Below are positions 8,224 to 16,270 of a stretch of DNA of 64,000 nt, piece after piece. The stretch's first letter is position 1, and each line of letters opens with the position of its first letter. The notes below the pieces were generated by a model. That model was not told where the DNA came from. It saw nothing but the letters and a program-made list of their open reading frames with translations, and did not search any database. Source of the DNA: an uncultured Verrucomicrobiae bacterium (GTDB lineage Bacteria > Verrucomicrobiota > Verrucomicrobiia > Limisphaerales > UBA1100); assembly GCA_937775205.1 (NCBI GenBank), contig CALKBX010000006.1, forward strand, positions 54,324 to 118,323, in the 5' to 3' direction. Position numbers and translations under genes: made by a program.

Positions 8224-10212
8224 TTACTCGCCAGGGGCGGACTGCTCGATTTGTGTGTCGCGGTTAAAAATATCGTGCAGCAACGGCACCCGTTTCACAT
8301 CAGCCAATGTAACAAATAGAAAAAATCCCAACAGCAAAACCGCGAATACCGTGGTGGCAAATTCCTGCACACGAACGCTGACGGGTTTTTTGCGCACCCA
8401 CTCCACGAGGGACAATAGAATGTGCCCGCCATCCAACACCGGCACAGGAAGCAAATTGAGAATCGCGAGATTGATGTTCAGCAAAACCAGAAAACTCAAT
8501 GCTAGGCGCAGATCGGTATTTACCTGAATGGACAGCATCCCAAAAATGCCAATCGGCCCGCTCAAATCCTTGGCGCCCACACCGGATTCCTTGCCGCGAC
8601 CGAGTGCCTTGAAGGTGATCGCCACTTTGTTGAGCACATCAGCAATTTGAACCATCGGTGTTGGGCCGGGGCGTTGCTCCACATAACGAAGCGGCTCGGG
8701 TCTAAACACCAAACCAATGCGCTGCGCCAACCCAATACCAAGCCGACCGTCACGCGGGGTGATTTTCACCGTGCGTTTTTTGTTGTCCGCTGAATCTGCA
8801 AACAAATGCACGTCGCTGCCTTCGCTACTGAAAGTCACAGCATTGGCATTACGGGCGGCATCACTTGAATTTTTATGGAAAAAAACTTTGTCACCCTGAA
8901 CGCGCGCGAAATAATCAACACCCGCTTCCAATCCTTCAGGAATCTTGACTGCACTTATCCGCACCTTTTCACCTGTGATCACCCCGTGTTCTTCGCCCAA
9001 CTCGATAAAATTCCCCGAAGGCTCAATCCGTTTCAAAACTTTCTGGGTGCGTTCGGTTTCGAGGATCATTTCTTCATCATCACTGGCGCGAACGATTCCG
9101 ATGAACTGGCTGACACTGGTGACCGGCTCCCCGTTTGCACTTTGAATGATGTCGCCCGGCCACATATCGGCATCCATCGCGGGCGTAGATTGCAAGGGCT
9201 CAAGATCCCATCCAATTTTGCTCAGCAACAAATCCCAAGTGCCGTGCTCCGGCTCAGGAATTGCACCCACGGTCACACGCGGCTGGGCGGGAGTCATGAA
9301 TTGCAATTCCACTTCCTGATCGTCACGTTTTACGGTGATGGTTTTTTGGCTGCCCGGCTCCTCCAAGACAAGGTCAAGAAAATGGTACTGGCTGTAAACT
9401 TTTTGATTGTCCACCGTGAGGATTCGGTCATCCGGCTTGAGTTTACTCGAAACAAAAAGCCCGCTTCGATTGGCTTTGCCGGGTTCGCCGATTACCATTT
9501 CATCATGATTATCCAATCGCAGCCGACGGATGCCGCCATCCCATGTGCCGGCGGGTACATCCAGCGTGAGCACTTCGTCACCGCGCTTGATCTTCAACTT
9601 GACCGTGGGCCCGGTGCTGTCGAGCACGGCATAAATCACGTCCTGCCACGCTTCCACCGGTTTATCGTTGATCGCAACAATACGGTCGCCGGGACGCACA
9701 CCGATTTTATATTCCTCCGAGTGCGCGGCCACGTAGCCGATCACCGGCTCGTTAACTTGACGCGGCAAACCGATTTGCCAAAGCAACACCGCGATGACGA
9801 TGGCGAACACCACATTCATCAACGGCCCGGCAAACGCCACGAGAATTTTTGACAATGGCGAAACCGGCGGCAACGGTTCGAGAGGTTCTTCTTTATTGCC
9901 GCCCCCTTTATTCTCTTCGCCCTCTTCCTTGCCTTTGCCTTCATCCGAATCAGCCGTGCCCTCGATGGCTTCGCTGGTTAGCATTTGGGGAAGCTTCACA
10001 AATCCGCCCGCGGGAATGGCGCGGATGGAGTAGAGGATTCCCTCGTGTTCCTTGCTCCAAATGATGGGACCGAAACCGATGGCGAATTCCTCCACCACCA
10101 ACCCGCGTTTGAGGGCGACCCAAAAATGGCCGAATTCGTGAACAAAGATCGCCGCCCCGAAGAGCAGGAAAACCACGCCAATGACGTACAGGATATTTAA
10201 AATTTCAGCCAT
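8224..10212 (-). CDS. rseP: RseP-type site-2 membrane metalloprotease
   Basis: 662 residues. The zinc motif HEFGH lies in the first membrane segment (His about 25 and 29), and the second metal-ligand motif NLLPVPVLDGGH lies in a C-terminal membrane segment. These mark an M50 intramembrane protease of the RseP/YaeL type, which releases anti-sigma factors or degrades signal-peptide remnants. It is about 200 residues longer than E. coli RseP: a very acidic Gly/Glu/Lys linker (about 85-112) precedes the second membrane helix, and the periplasmic part has room for more than two PDZ-like domains (GVRPGDRIVAIN, KPDDRILTVDN, WPGDIIQSANGEPV). It sits in the conserved uppS-cdsA-dxr-rseP order. Confidence 0.94.
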   Translation of the reverse strand: MAEILNILYVIGVVFLLFGAAIFVHEFGHFWVALKRGLVVEEFAIGFGPIIWSKEHEGILYSIRAIPAGGFVKLPQMLTSEAIEGTADSDEGKGKEEGEENKGGGNKEEPLEPLPPVSPLSKILVAFAGPLMNVVFAIVIAVLLWQIGLPRQVNEPVIGYVAAHSEEYKIGVRPGDRIVAINDKPVEAWQDVIYAVLDSTGPTVKLKIKRGDEVLTLDVPAGTWDGGIRRLRLDNHDEMVIGEPGKANRSGLFVSSKLKPDDRILTVDNQKVYSQYHFLDLVLEEPGSQKTITVKRDDQEVELQFMTPAQPRVTVGAIPEPEHGTWDLLLSKIGWDLEPLQSTPAMDADMWPGDIIQSANGEPVTSVSQFIGIVRASDDEEMILETERTQKVLKRIEPSGNFIELGEEHGVITGEKVRISAVKIPEGLEAGVDYFARVQGDKVFFHKNSSDAARNANAVTFSSEGSDVHLFADSADNKKRTVKITPRDGRLGIGLAQRIGLVFRPEPLRYVEQRPGPTPMVQIADVLNKVAITFKALGRGKESGVGAKDLSGPIGIFGMLSIQVNTDLRLALSFLVLLNINLAILNLLPVPVLDGGHILLSLVEWVRKKPVSVRVQEFATTVFAVLLLGFFLFVTLADVKRVPLLHDIFNRDTQIEQSAPGE

Positions 10213-10280
10213 ATATTGAGTTCAAAGTGAAATCAAGGGGCGGGAACTTAGCAGCTTTGCGGGCCTTGCGCAATGCGCAA

Positions 10281-11423
10281 TCACGCCGGTGCGAGCGCGG
10301 CCTCGCGGGCCCATTGATCTGCAGAGAGAATTTCATCCAGCGTGGGTTCGGACACCCAATCGTGAGCGTCCATCGTGCGGGAAACAGTGCTGGTGATTTC
10401 CGTGAATGAAATTTCTCCGGCACAAAAGGCGTCCACGGCAATTTCGTTGGCGGCATTGAGCACCGCGGGCAGCGTGCCGCCCACTTCACCGGCGCGTCGG
10501 GCGAGGTTGAGCGCGGGGAAACGGTCGGGATCGGGCTCTTCAAAATCCAGTCGGCCAATCTCCGCAAGGTTGGTTTGCACGCGATCGCTGGCGGCGCGAG
10601 CGGGATATGTGAGCGCGTACTGAATGGGCAGACACATATCCGGCGTAGAAAGCTGCGCGAGCATCGAGCCGTCTATGAACTCCACCATCGAGTGAATGAC
10701 GCTTTGCGGATGCACCACCACGCGCACGCGTGGCATTTCGATGTCGAAGAGCCAACGCGCCTCAATCATCTCGAGGCCTTTGTTAAATAGCGTGGCAGAA
10801 TCAATCGTAATCTTGCGGCCCATTTCCCACGAGGGATGTTTGAGGGCTTGCTCCACAGTAATGTCGGCAAACTCGGCGGCCGGCTTTTCGCGGAATGGCC
10901 CGCCCGAGGCGGTAAGCCAAATTTGCCGCACACTCTCCGGCGGCTTGTCCTCAAGGCATTGGAAAATCGCCGAGTGTTCGCTGTCCACCGCCAACACCTT
11001 GACGCCGTGCTTGCGCGCCTCGGCCATCACGATTTCACCGGCCATCACGAGGATTTCTTTCGAGGCGACCGCGATGTCTTTCCCCGCGCGAATAGCCGCC
11101 AGCGCCGGTTGCAAACCCGCCGTGCCCACTATGGCGATGAGCACAATGTCCGCCTCCGGCAGCGTAGCCAGTTTCAGCAAACCCTCATCGCCAAAATGCA
11201 CTTCCGGTTTGTTGTTAAATTCATTGGACAATTCCTTGGCGGCGTCCGGGCAGTTGATGGAAATGGCGGCGGGCGCAAACTGCTTCACCTGTTCGCGCAA
11301 CAGCGTCACATTCCGTCCGGCGGCGAGGCCGACGAGGCGAATGTCATCCGGCAAATCCTCGGCCACCTTGCAAGTGCTGGTGCCGATGGAGCCGGTACTG
11401 CCTAAGAGGACTACGTTTTTCAT
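10281..11423 (-). CDS. dxr: 1-deoxy-D-xylulose 5-phosphate reductoisomerase
   Basis: 380 residues, usual for Dxr. An NADPH-binding GSTGSIGTST opens the protein; the metal/substrate region reads VDSEHSAIFQCL and is followed by ASGGPFR and NKGLEMIEARWLF. Dxr makes 2-C-methyl-D-erythritol 4-phosphate, the first committed MEP-pathway step. The ATG overlaps the cdsA stop (ATGA), so translation is probably coupled. A 68-base gap separates it from rseP. Confidence 0.96.
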   Translation of the reverse strand: MKNVVLLGSTGSIGTSTCKVAEDLPDDIRLVGLAAGRNVTLLREQVKQFAPAAISINCPDAAKELSNEFNNKPEVHFGDEGLLKLATLPEADIVLIAIVGTAGLQPALAAIRAGKDIAVASKEILVMAGEIVMAEARKHGVKVLAVDSEHSAIFQCLEDKPPESVRQIWLTASGGPFREKPAAEFADITVEQALKHPSWEMGRKITIDSATLFNKGLEMIEARWLFDIEMPRVRVVVHPQSVIHSMVEFIDGSMLAQLSTPDMCLPIQYALTYPARAASDRVQTNLAEIGRLDFEEPDPDRFPALNLARRAGEVGGTLPAVLNAANEIAVDAFCAGEISFTEITSTVSRTMDAHDWVSEPTLDEILSADQWAREAALAPA

Positions 11424-12313
11424 GCAGACAATCCGTACTTGAGGAACAAATACATCAGAGGCGCATTGAATAGCAGACTGTCGAGCAAGTCGAGCACTCC
11501 GCCCACGCCGGGGAAAAAGCTGCCCGAATCCTTGAGGCCCGCCTCGCGTTTCATCAGCGATTCCACAAGATCACCCGCCACCGAGCCGACGCCCAGTAAC
11601 GCCCCCAGCGTCAGCGCCTGCGCCAGCGTGAAGTCACCCAAGTGCCCTCCCGCAAAATGTAAAAACGCCCAACTCGATGCGACTGAAAACACGATGCCAC
11701 CCACGAATCCCTCCCAAGTTTTGCCCGGACTCACGCGTGGGATCATCTTGTGTTTGCCGATCAGCGACCCCGTGCAATACGCGCCCGTGTCGCTCATTTT
11801 GCTGACGACGATAAAATACAGCAACCACCACGCGCCATCGAGGTCCGGAAAATACCGAATCTTTTGCAGTACGTTCAACAGCACTGCCACATAAAAAATA
11901 CCGAAGAGTGTGGTAGCCACCGCCGCCATCCCGCGTTCATTCTCCGATGCGCACAACTGACAGATACCCAGTGCTGGAATCAGGCAAATCAAAAACGCGA
12001 TCTCCACCTCCCGTGCCAGCGCTGCATCCCCGCGAACGGCCAGCGCCCAAAAAACCAATCCAATCAACCCCACCCCGACTGCCGTGCCCAGCGTGCTGAA
12101 GGGCGCCAACTCGCGCTTGCGCGCCATGTGAAAATACTCCATCAACGCCACCGCCCCAAGCAACGCCATGATTCCCCCGAAGGCCGCCAACTTCACTTTT
12201 TCATTCGGCGCAAACAACCCCGCCATTAGCACGCTGTAAAGGAAAAGACTACTGCACAGGCGGCGCACAAATGTTTGCCCCTTGGAAAGCTTCACCTCCG
12301 TGTCATCATCCAT
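11420..12313 (-). CDS. cdsA: Phosphatidate cytidylyltransferase CdsA
   Basis: 297 residues with many hydrophobic helices and the C-terminal CDP-alcohol signature region around GDLVESLMKREAGLKDSG and FFPGVGGVLDLLDSLL. CdsA makes CDP-diacylglycerol from phosphatidic acid and CTP for phospholipid synthesis. The family signature usually reads PGHGG with Arg-Asp further on; here it is PGVGG and DLLDS, a mild departure. It lies between uppS and dxr, the usual position. Confidence 0.92.
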   Translation of the reverse strand: MDDDTEVKLSKGQTFVRRLCSSLFLYSVLMAGLFAPNEKVKLAAFGGIMALLGAVALMEYFHMARKRELAPFSTLGTAVGVGLIGLVFWALAVRGDAALAREVEIAFLICLIPALGICQLCASENERGMAAVATTLFGIFYVAVLLNVLQKIRYFPDLDGAWWLLYFIVVSKMSDTGAYCTGSLIGKHKMIPRVSPGKTWEGFVGGIVFSVASSWAFLHFAGGHLGDFTLAQALTLGALLGVGSVAGDLVESLMKREAGLKDSGSFFPGVGGVLDLLDSLLFNAPLMYLFLKYGLSA

Positions 12314-12367
12314 GTGCGGGAACGGTAGAGATTAGATGCCCGGAATGTCGAGCGCGATATTCCTGTG

Positions 12368-13105
12368 CTATAATTTCCCAAACCGCCGGTGGCGTTTGGT
12401 GTATTCTTCGAGGGCGGCGTGGAATTCGGGTTTGCGGAATTCAGGCCATAGCGTTGGCGTGACAACCATTTCGGCGTAGGAAACCTGCCACAACAAAAAA
12501 TTACTCAAACGCATTTCGCCGCTGGTGCGAATAAGCAAATCTGGATCAGGGGTGTGATGGGTGTAAAGGTGTTTAGAAAATAAATGCTCGTTGACTTCGG
12601 CGGGATCGAGCTGGCCGGATTGGGCTTTCTCGGCGATGGCCCGGGTGGCATCGACAATCTCTGCGCGCGAACCATAACTGAGCGCCAACACCAAAGTGAG
12701 GCCGGTGTTTTTGGCGAGCGCGGCGCGGGTTTTTTCCAACTGCCGCTGCACGGCTTCGGGCAAGCGATGGATTTGGCCGATGGCTTCAAGCTGCACATTA
12801 TTACGGTTTAGCTCGCCCACTTCCTTTTTTAGATAGTGCGCCAAATAACGCATAATCGCATCGACCTCGGTCTTCGGGCGATTCCAGTTTTCCATCGAGA
12901 AGGTGTAGAGCGTAAGATAGCGCACGCCTGCTTCGGCGGCTGCTTTGATGATGGCGCGGGCGGATTCAGCACCGCGGCGATGACCTTCCACGCGCGGCAA
13001 TCCGTGCTCGCGCGCCCAACGGCCATTGCCATCCATGATGACCGCCACGTGCTGGGGCAATAGCTCCCGCGCTTCGGCGCTCAACTTGGACGTGCGTGCA
13101 TTCAC
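12368..13105 (-). CDS. uppS: Undecaprenyl diphosphate synthase UppS
   Basis: 245 residues. Family motifs are clear: HVAVIMDGNGRWA with the catalytic Asp, GHRRGAES, TLYTFSMENWNRP and the C-terminal LLIRTSGEMRLSNFLLWQ. The enzyme condenses isopentenyl diphosphate units into C55 undecaprenyl diphosphate, the lipid carrier for peptidoglycan and O-antigen units. Its start overlaps the purA stop by 4 bases. Downstream cdsA, dxr, rseP and ispG complete an isoprenoid/envelope operon. Confidence 0.96.
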   Translation of the reverse strand: MNARTSKLSAEARELLPQHVAVIMDGNGRWAREHGLPRVEGHRRGAESARAIIKAAAEAGVRYLTLYTFSMENWNRPKTEVDAIMRYLAHYLKKEVGELNRNNVQLEAIGQIHRLPEAVQRQLEKTRAALAKNTGLTLVLALSYGSRAEIVDATRAIAEKAQSGQLDPAEVNEHLFSKHLYTHHTPDPDLLIRTSGEMRLSNFLLWQVSYAEMVVTPTLWPEFRKPEFHAALEEYTKRHRRFGKL

Positions 13106-14370
13106 AAAAACATCGTTTGACTACGAGCCGGCCCTACGGATGCGATGATGATCTTCGCCCCGATAAGTTTGGAGAGTGCCTGCGTATAACGCCGCGCTTT
13201 GAGCGGCAACTTTTTCCAATCGGTCACCGCCGAAGTGTCGCACTGCCAACCCGGGAATGTTTGGTAAACGGGTTTCACGCACTCAATATCCTCGGCATCG
13301 GTGGGAACGTAGTCGAGCGTTTTGCCGCCGAGTTTATAGCCGGTGCAAATTTTTATTTCAGCCAACTTGTCGAGCCCGTCAATGTTCGTCACCGCTAGTT
13401 GGTCTATGCCGTTCACCTGCACCGCTTGCCGCGTGGCCACGGCGTCAAACCAACCGCACCGCCGAGGTCGGCCCGTGGTCGCGCCGAATTCGCGGCCCAT
13501 GTTGTGCAGCATTTCGCCGATGGAATCGTCCTCCGTGGGGAACGGCCCGCTGCCCACGCGCGTGGTGTACGCCTTGAGCACGCCGAGCACGTGGTCGACG
13601 CGATTGGGCGGCAACCCGGAGCCCGTGCAGGCGCCGCCGGAAGTGGTGTTGGAGGAAGTCACAAACGGGTACGTGCCTTGGTCGATATCGAGATACGTGC
13701 CTTGCGCGCCTTCAAACAGGATTTCCTTTTTGGCGTCCAGCGCATCGTGCACCATCCGCGTGGTGTTCGCCACGAAAGGCGCCAGCCGACGCGCGGCCTT
13801 CCGGTAGTCGTCGTTGATTTTTTTGAACGACAACCCCTTCCCGCCCAGCGCGCGGATGATGCGATTGGCATCGCGCAAACGATCGCGCAGGCGTGCCTCA
13901 AATTTCTTAGCGTCCACTAAATCCGCCAAGCGCAGGCCGGTGCGGGCAATCTTGTCGCCATACGCCGGGCCGATGCCGCGTAGCGTGGTACCGATTTTAT
14001 TTTTGCCCTTCAGGTTTTCCGCGCACGCCTCGATGGCGCGATGGTATGGCATCACGATGTGCGCTTTGTCGCTGATGAACAGGCGGCCCTTCACGTTCAC
14101 CTTGTGCCGCTTCAAACCATCCAACTCACGCACGAGCGACACGGGATCAATCACCACGCCGTTGCCGATGATGCAACGCTTGCGCGGGCGCAGGATTCCC
14201 GAAGGGATCAGGTGCAGCACGTACTGTTTTTTACCCACACGAACCGTGTGGCCGGCGTTTGCGCCGCCTTGACTGCGCACCACCAAATCCGCGCGCTCGG
14301 TGAGCACATCGATGATTTTGCCTTTGCCTTCATCGCCCCATTGGGCGCCGATCAGAATTGTATTAGCCAT
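13102..14370 (-). CDS. purA: Adenylosuccinate synthetase
   Basis: 422 residues starting MANTILIGAQWGDEGKGK, the GTP-binding signature of PurA. Further motifs are GIGPAYGDKIARTGLR and TTGRPRRCGWFD. It joins IMP and aspartate with GTP hydrolysis on the way to AMP. The frame is open 27 codons further upstream, but the family start and conservation fix ATG at 14370. The leader immediately upstream is a strong hairpin followed by a T-rich tract that ends at the ATG, so expression may be attenuated. It heads the uppS-cdsA-dxr-rseP-ispG group. Confidence 0.96.
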   Translation of the reverse strand: MANTILIGAQWGDEGKGKIIDVLTERADLVVRSQGGANAGHTVRVGKKQYVLHLIPSGILRPRKRCIIGNGVVIDPVSLVRELDGLKRHKVNVKGRLFISDKAHIVMPYHRAIEACAENLKGKNKIGTTLRGIGPAYGDKIARTGLRLADLVDAKKFEARLRDRLRDANRIIRALGGKGLSFKKINDDYRKAARRLAPFVANTTRMVHDALDAKKEILFEGAQGTYLDIDQGTYPFVTSSNTTSGGACTGSGLPPNRVDHVLGVLKAYTTRVGSGPFPTEDDSIGEMLHNMGREFGATTGRPRRCGWFDAVATRQAVQVNGIDQLAVTNIDGLDKLAEIKICTGYKLGGKTLDYVPTDAEDIECVKPVYQTFPGWQCDTSAVTDWKKLPLKARRYTQALSKLIGAKIIIASVGPARSQTMFL

Positions 14371-14397
14371 AAAACAAAAAGCCCCGTCGAGCGGGGC
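14371..14397 (-). terminator. Terminator-like hairpin directly before purA
   Basis: Read on the minus strand: GCCCCG-CTCGA-CGGGGC (14397-14381) followed by TTTTTGTTTT, which runs straight into the purA ATG at 14370. This is the classic form of an intrinsic terminator. It either ends antisense transcription coming from the right or acts as a purA leader attenuator; no Shine-Dalgarno lies between hairpin and ATG. Confidence 0.6.
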
Positions 14398-14480
14398 AAA
14401 TAACTTTGCTATTTGCCGTGGGAGAATGGAGGTCGGCAGGAATGGTGTCAATGGTTGATTGGAGTTGAGGCGCTCACGGT

Positions 14481-14573
14481 AGGGCGAAGCTCCTGCTGAG
14501 CCGAAGAGTGACGCAGTCGCCCTAAACGTAGGCGCGCGTTCCGCGCACCACGGGTCAGCAGGAGCTTCGCCCT
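14481..14573. repeat. Palindromic intergenic repeat with 19-bp arms
   Basis: A perfect inverted repeat: AGGGCGAAGCTCCTGCTGA at 14481-14499 and its exact complement at 14555-14573, with 55 bases between. The loop holds a second small hairpin GCGCG-CGTTC-CGCGC (14532-14546). It lies between purA (-) and the PHP gene (+), about 60 bp before the latter. It is non-coding and looks like a dispersed repeat element. Confidence 0.65.
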
Positions 14574-14632
14574 CTCATGATTTCAGCGATAATTTCTCGG
14601 CGAACACGCACGACGCCCTTATGCTCCGGCGC

Positions 14633-15433
14633 ATGTTGTTGCCGGCTGATTATCATATGCATACGCCGTTGTGCCGCCACGCGAAGGGGGAGCCCATCGA
14701 ATACGCCGCGCGCGCGTTGGAGCTGGGACTGCCGGAGATTGGATTTAGCGACCACTCGCCCGTGGAGCACGATGACCAGGACGACTGGCGGATGCTCGCC
14801 GGTGAATTGGTTGAGTACGTCGCCAAAGTGCAACTCGCCCGCGAGACCCACCCCACCCTGCCCATTCGGTTGGGACTGGAGGTCGACTTCATCCCGGGCC
14901 ACGAGGCGTGGATTAAGGAAATGGCTGGCCGCTACGATTGGGATTATTTTATTGGCTCCGTCCATTACGTCTCCGGAAAATGGGATTTTGATAATCCGAA
15001 ATACATCGCCGAGTGGGACAACCGCGCAGTGGACGATGTGTGGGCCGAATACTTCGAGCGCCTCACGTCGGCCGCAGCCTCGGGCCTGTTCCAAATCATC
15101 GGCCACCCCGATCTCCCCAAAAAATTCGGCCACCGCCCCACGCGCGATTGTACGGATATATTTCAAGAATTCTTCGACGCCTGCAAAAGCACCAGCACCT
15201 GCATTGAGCTAAACACTGCCGGCCTCCGCAAAGATTGCGCCGAGATTTATCCGAGCTTAGATTTCCTGAAACTCGCCCGCGCGACTGACATCCAAATCAC
15301 TTTCGGTGCTGACGCCCACGCCCCGCACGAAGTAGGGATGAATTTGGAAGACGCGATGAAGCTGGCGAATGAAGCGGGTTACGACGAGTGTTGCCGTTTT
15401 GTTAGGCAGGAAAAACGTGTGGTGAAGATTTGA
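14633..15433 (+). CDS. PHP-family phosphatase, histidinol-phosphatase (HisJ-like)
   Basis: 266 residues. Metal-binding PHP motifs are present: DYHMHTPLCRHAKGEP, FSDHSP, LGLEVDFIPGHE, FIGSVHYV, IGHPDLPKK and the final FGADAHAP. This pattern fits the HisJ/HisK histidinol-phosphate phosphatase family (histidine biosynthesis), although other PHP phosphoesterases share it and no other his gene is nearby. ATG at 14633 gives MLLPADYHMHT, the usual family start; an in-frame ATG at 14621 is the alternative. It stands alone on the plus strand between two minus-strand groups. Confidence 0.82.
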   Translation: MLLPADYHMHTPLCRHAKGEPIEYAARALELGLPEIGFSDHSPVEHDDQDDWRMLAGELVEYVAKVQLARETHPTLPIRLGLEVDFIPGHEAWIKEMAGRYDWDYFIGSVHYVSGKWDFDNPKYIAEWDNRAVDDVWAEYFERLTSAAASGLFQIIGHPDLPKKFGHRPTRDCTDIFQEFFDACKSTSTCIELNTAGLRKDCAEIYPSLDFLKLARATDIQITFGADAHAPHEVGMNLEDAMKLANEAGYDECCRFVRQEKRVVKI

Positions 15434-15446
15434 ACCGCTAAGATTT

Positions 15447-15496
15447 GGTAGGGACACGCTGTGCGTGTCCACGGACGCGCGCAGCGCGTCCCTACC
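15447..15496. repeat. Two-hairpin palindromic element between the PHP gene and lpxA
   Basis: Outer arms GGTAGGGA (15447-15454) and TCCCTACC (15489-15496) enclose hairpins GGACACGC-TGT-GCGTGTCC (15452-15470) and GGACGCGC-GCA-GCGCGTCC (15473-15491). The distal arm contains the lpxA TAG stop (15492-15494). It has the same plan as the element at 6417-6471 but a different sequence. It may serve as a bidirectional terminator. Confidence 0.7.
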
Positions 15497-16265
15497 GGGC
15501 GATGCCGCGTTGGCTGGATTGGAGGAAGTTCAGTAGGTGCTCAACTTCGCGGGAGGTTTCCACTTCTTGAATGGCTTTCTCGATTGAGTTGGCGAGAGTG
15601 AGGTCGCCTCGAAAGATGATTCGGTGGGCTTGTTTTAGCGCGGCTTGGGATTCGGTGCTGACTTCGTTGCGTTTGAGGCCTTCTTTGTTTAGGGCACGGG
15701 TGGTGGCGGGGTTGCCGTCGGCCATCATATAAGGGGGGATGTCTTGGACGACTTTACTGCAGCCGCCGATGATTGACATGGTGCCGATGCGACAAAATTG
15801 ATGCACGGCGGCGAGGCCGCCGATGATGGCGCGATCCTCCACGGTGACGTGGCCGGCGAGGGTGGCAACGTTGGACATCACGATGTGATCGGCGAGCTGG
15901 CAATCGTGCGCGACGTGGGTGTAGGCGAGGAGATTGTTATGCGAGCCGATGACGGTGGCGTCGCCTTCGTCGGTGGCGCTGTGGATGGTGACGTATTCGC
16001 GGAAGGTATTGTGGCCGCCAATGCGAATGTGGGTGGTACCGCCGGAATGTTTAAGATCCTGCGACTGGAGGCCGATGCTGGCGAAGGGGTAAAGAGTATT
16101 CGCTTCGCCCAACTCGGTGTGGCCGTCGATGACGATGTGGGAATGAAGGGTGCAACCTTGGCCGAGCGTGACGTTTGCGCCGATGACGCAGTAAGGGCCG
16201 ATGTGGCAGCCTTCGGCAATTTGTGCGCCGGGCTCGATGACGGCGGTGGAGTGGATTTGACTCAT
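15492..16265 (-). CDS. lpxA: UDP-N-acetylglucosamine acyltransferase LpxA
   Basis: 257 residues of left-handed beta-helix made of hexapeptide repeats (IHSTAVIEPGAQIAEGCHIG and onward), with the catalytic His in THVAHDC and a short helical C-terminus. LpxA adds the first acyl chain to UDP-GlcNAc in lipid A synthesis. The open frame extends upstream into lpxC-fabZ; ATG at 16265, 5 bases after that gene's stop, gives the normal MSQIHSTA start. Its presence implies an LPS-type outer membrane. Confidence 0.95.
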   Translation of the reverse strand: MSQIHSTAVIEPGAQIAEGCHIGPYCVIGANVTLGQGCTLHSHIVIDGHTELGEANTLYPFASIGLQSQDLKHSGGTTHIRIGGHNTFREYVTIHSATDEGDATVIGSHNNLLAYTHVAHDCQLADHIVMSNVATLAGHVTVEDRAIIGGLAAVHQFCRIGTMSIIGGCSKVVQDIPPYMMADGNPATTRALNKEGLKRNEVSTESQAALKQAHRIIFRGDLTLANSIEKAIQEVETSREVEHLLNFLQSSQRGIAR

Positions 16266-16270
16266 TGTGC

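Noticed and set aside
8875..9852. A 325-codon plus-strand open frame opposite rseP
   Set aside because: It lies entirely inside rseP, which has clear family motifs; the antisense translation is His/Arg-rich without recognisable domains.
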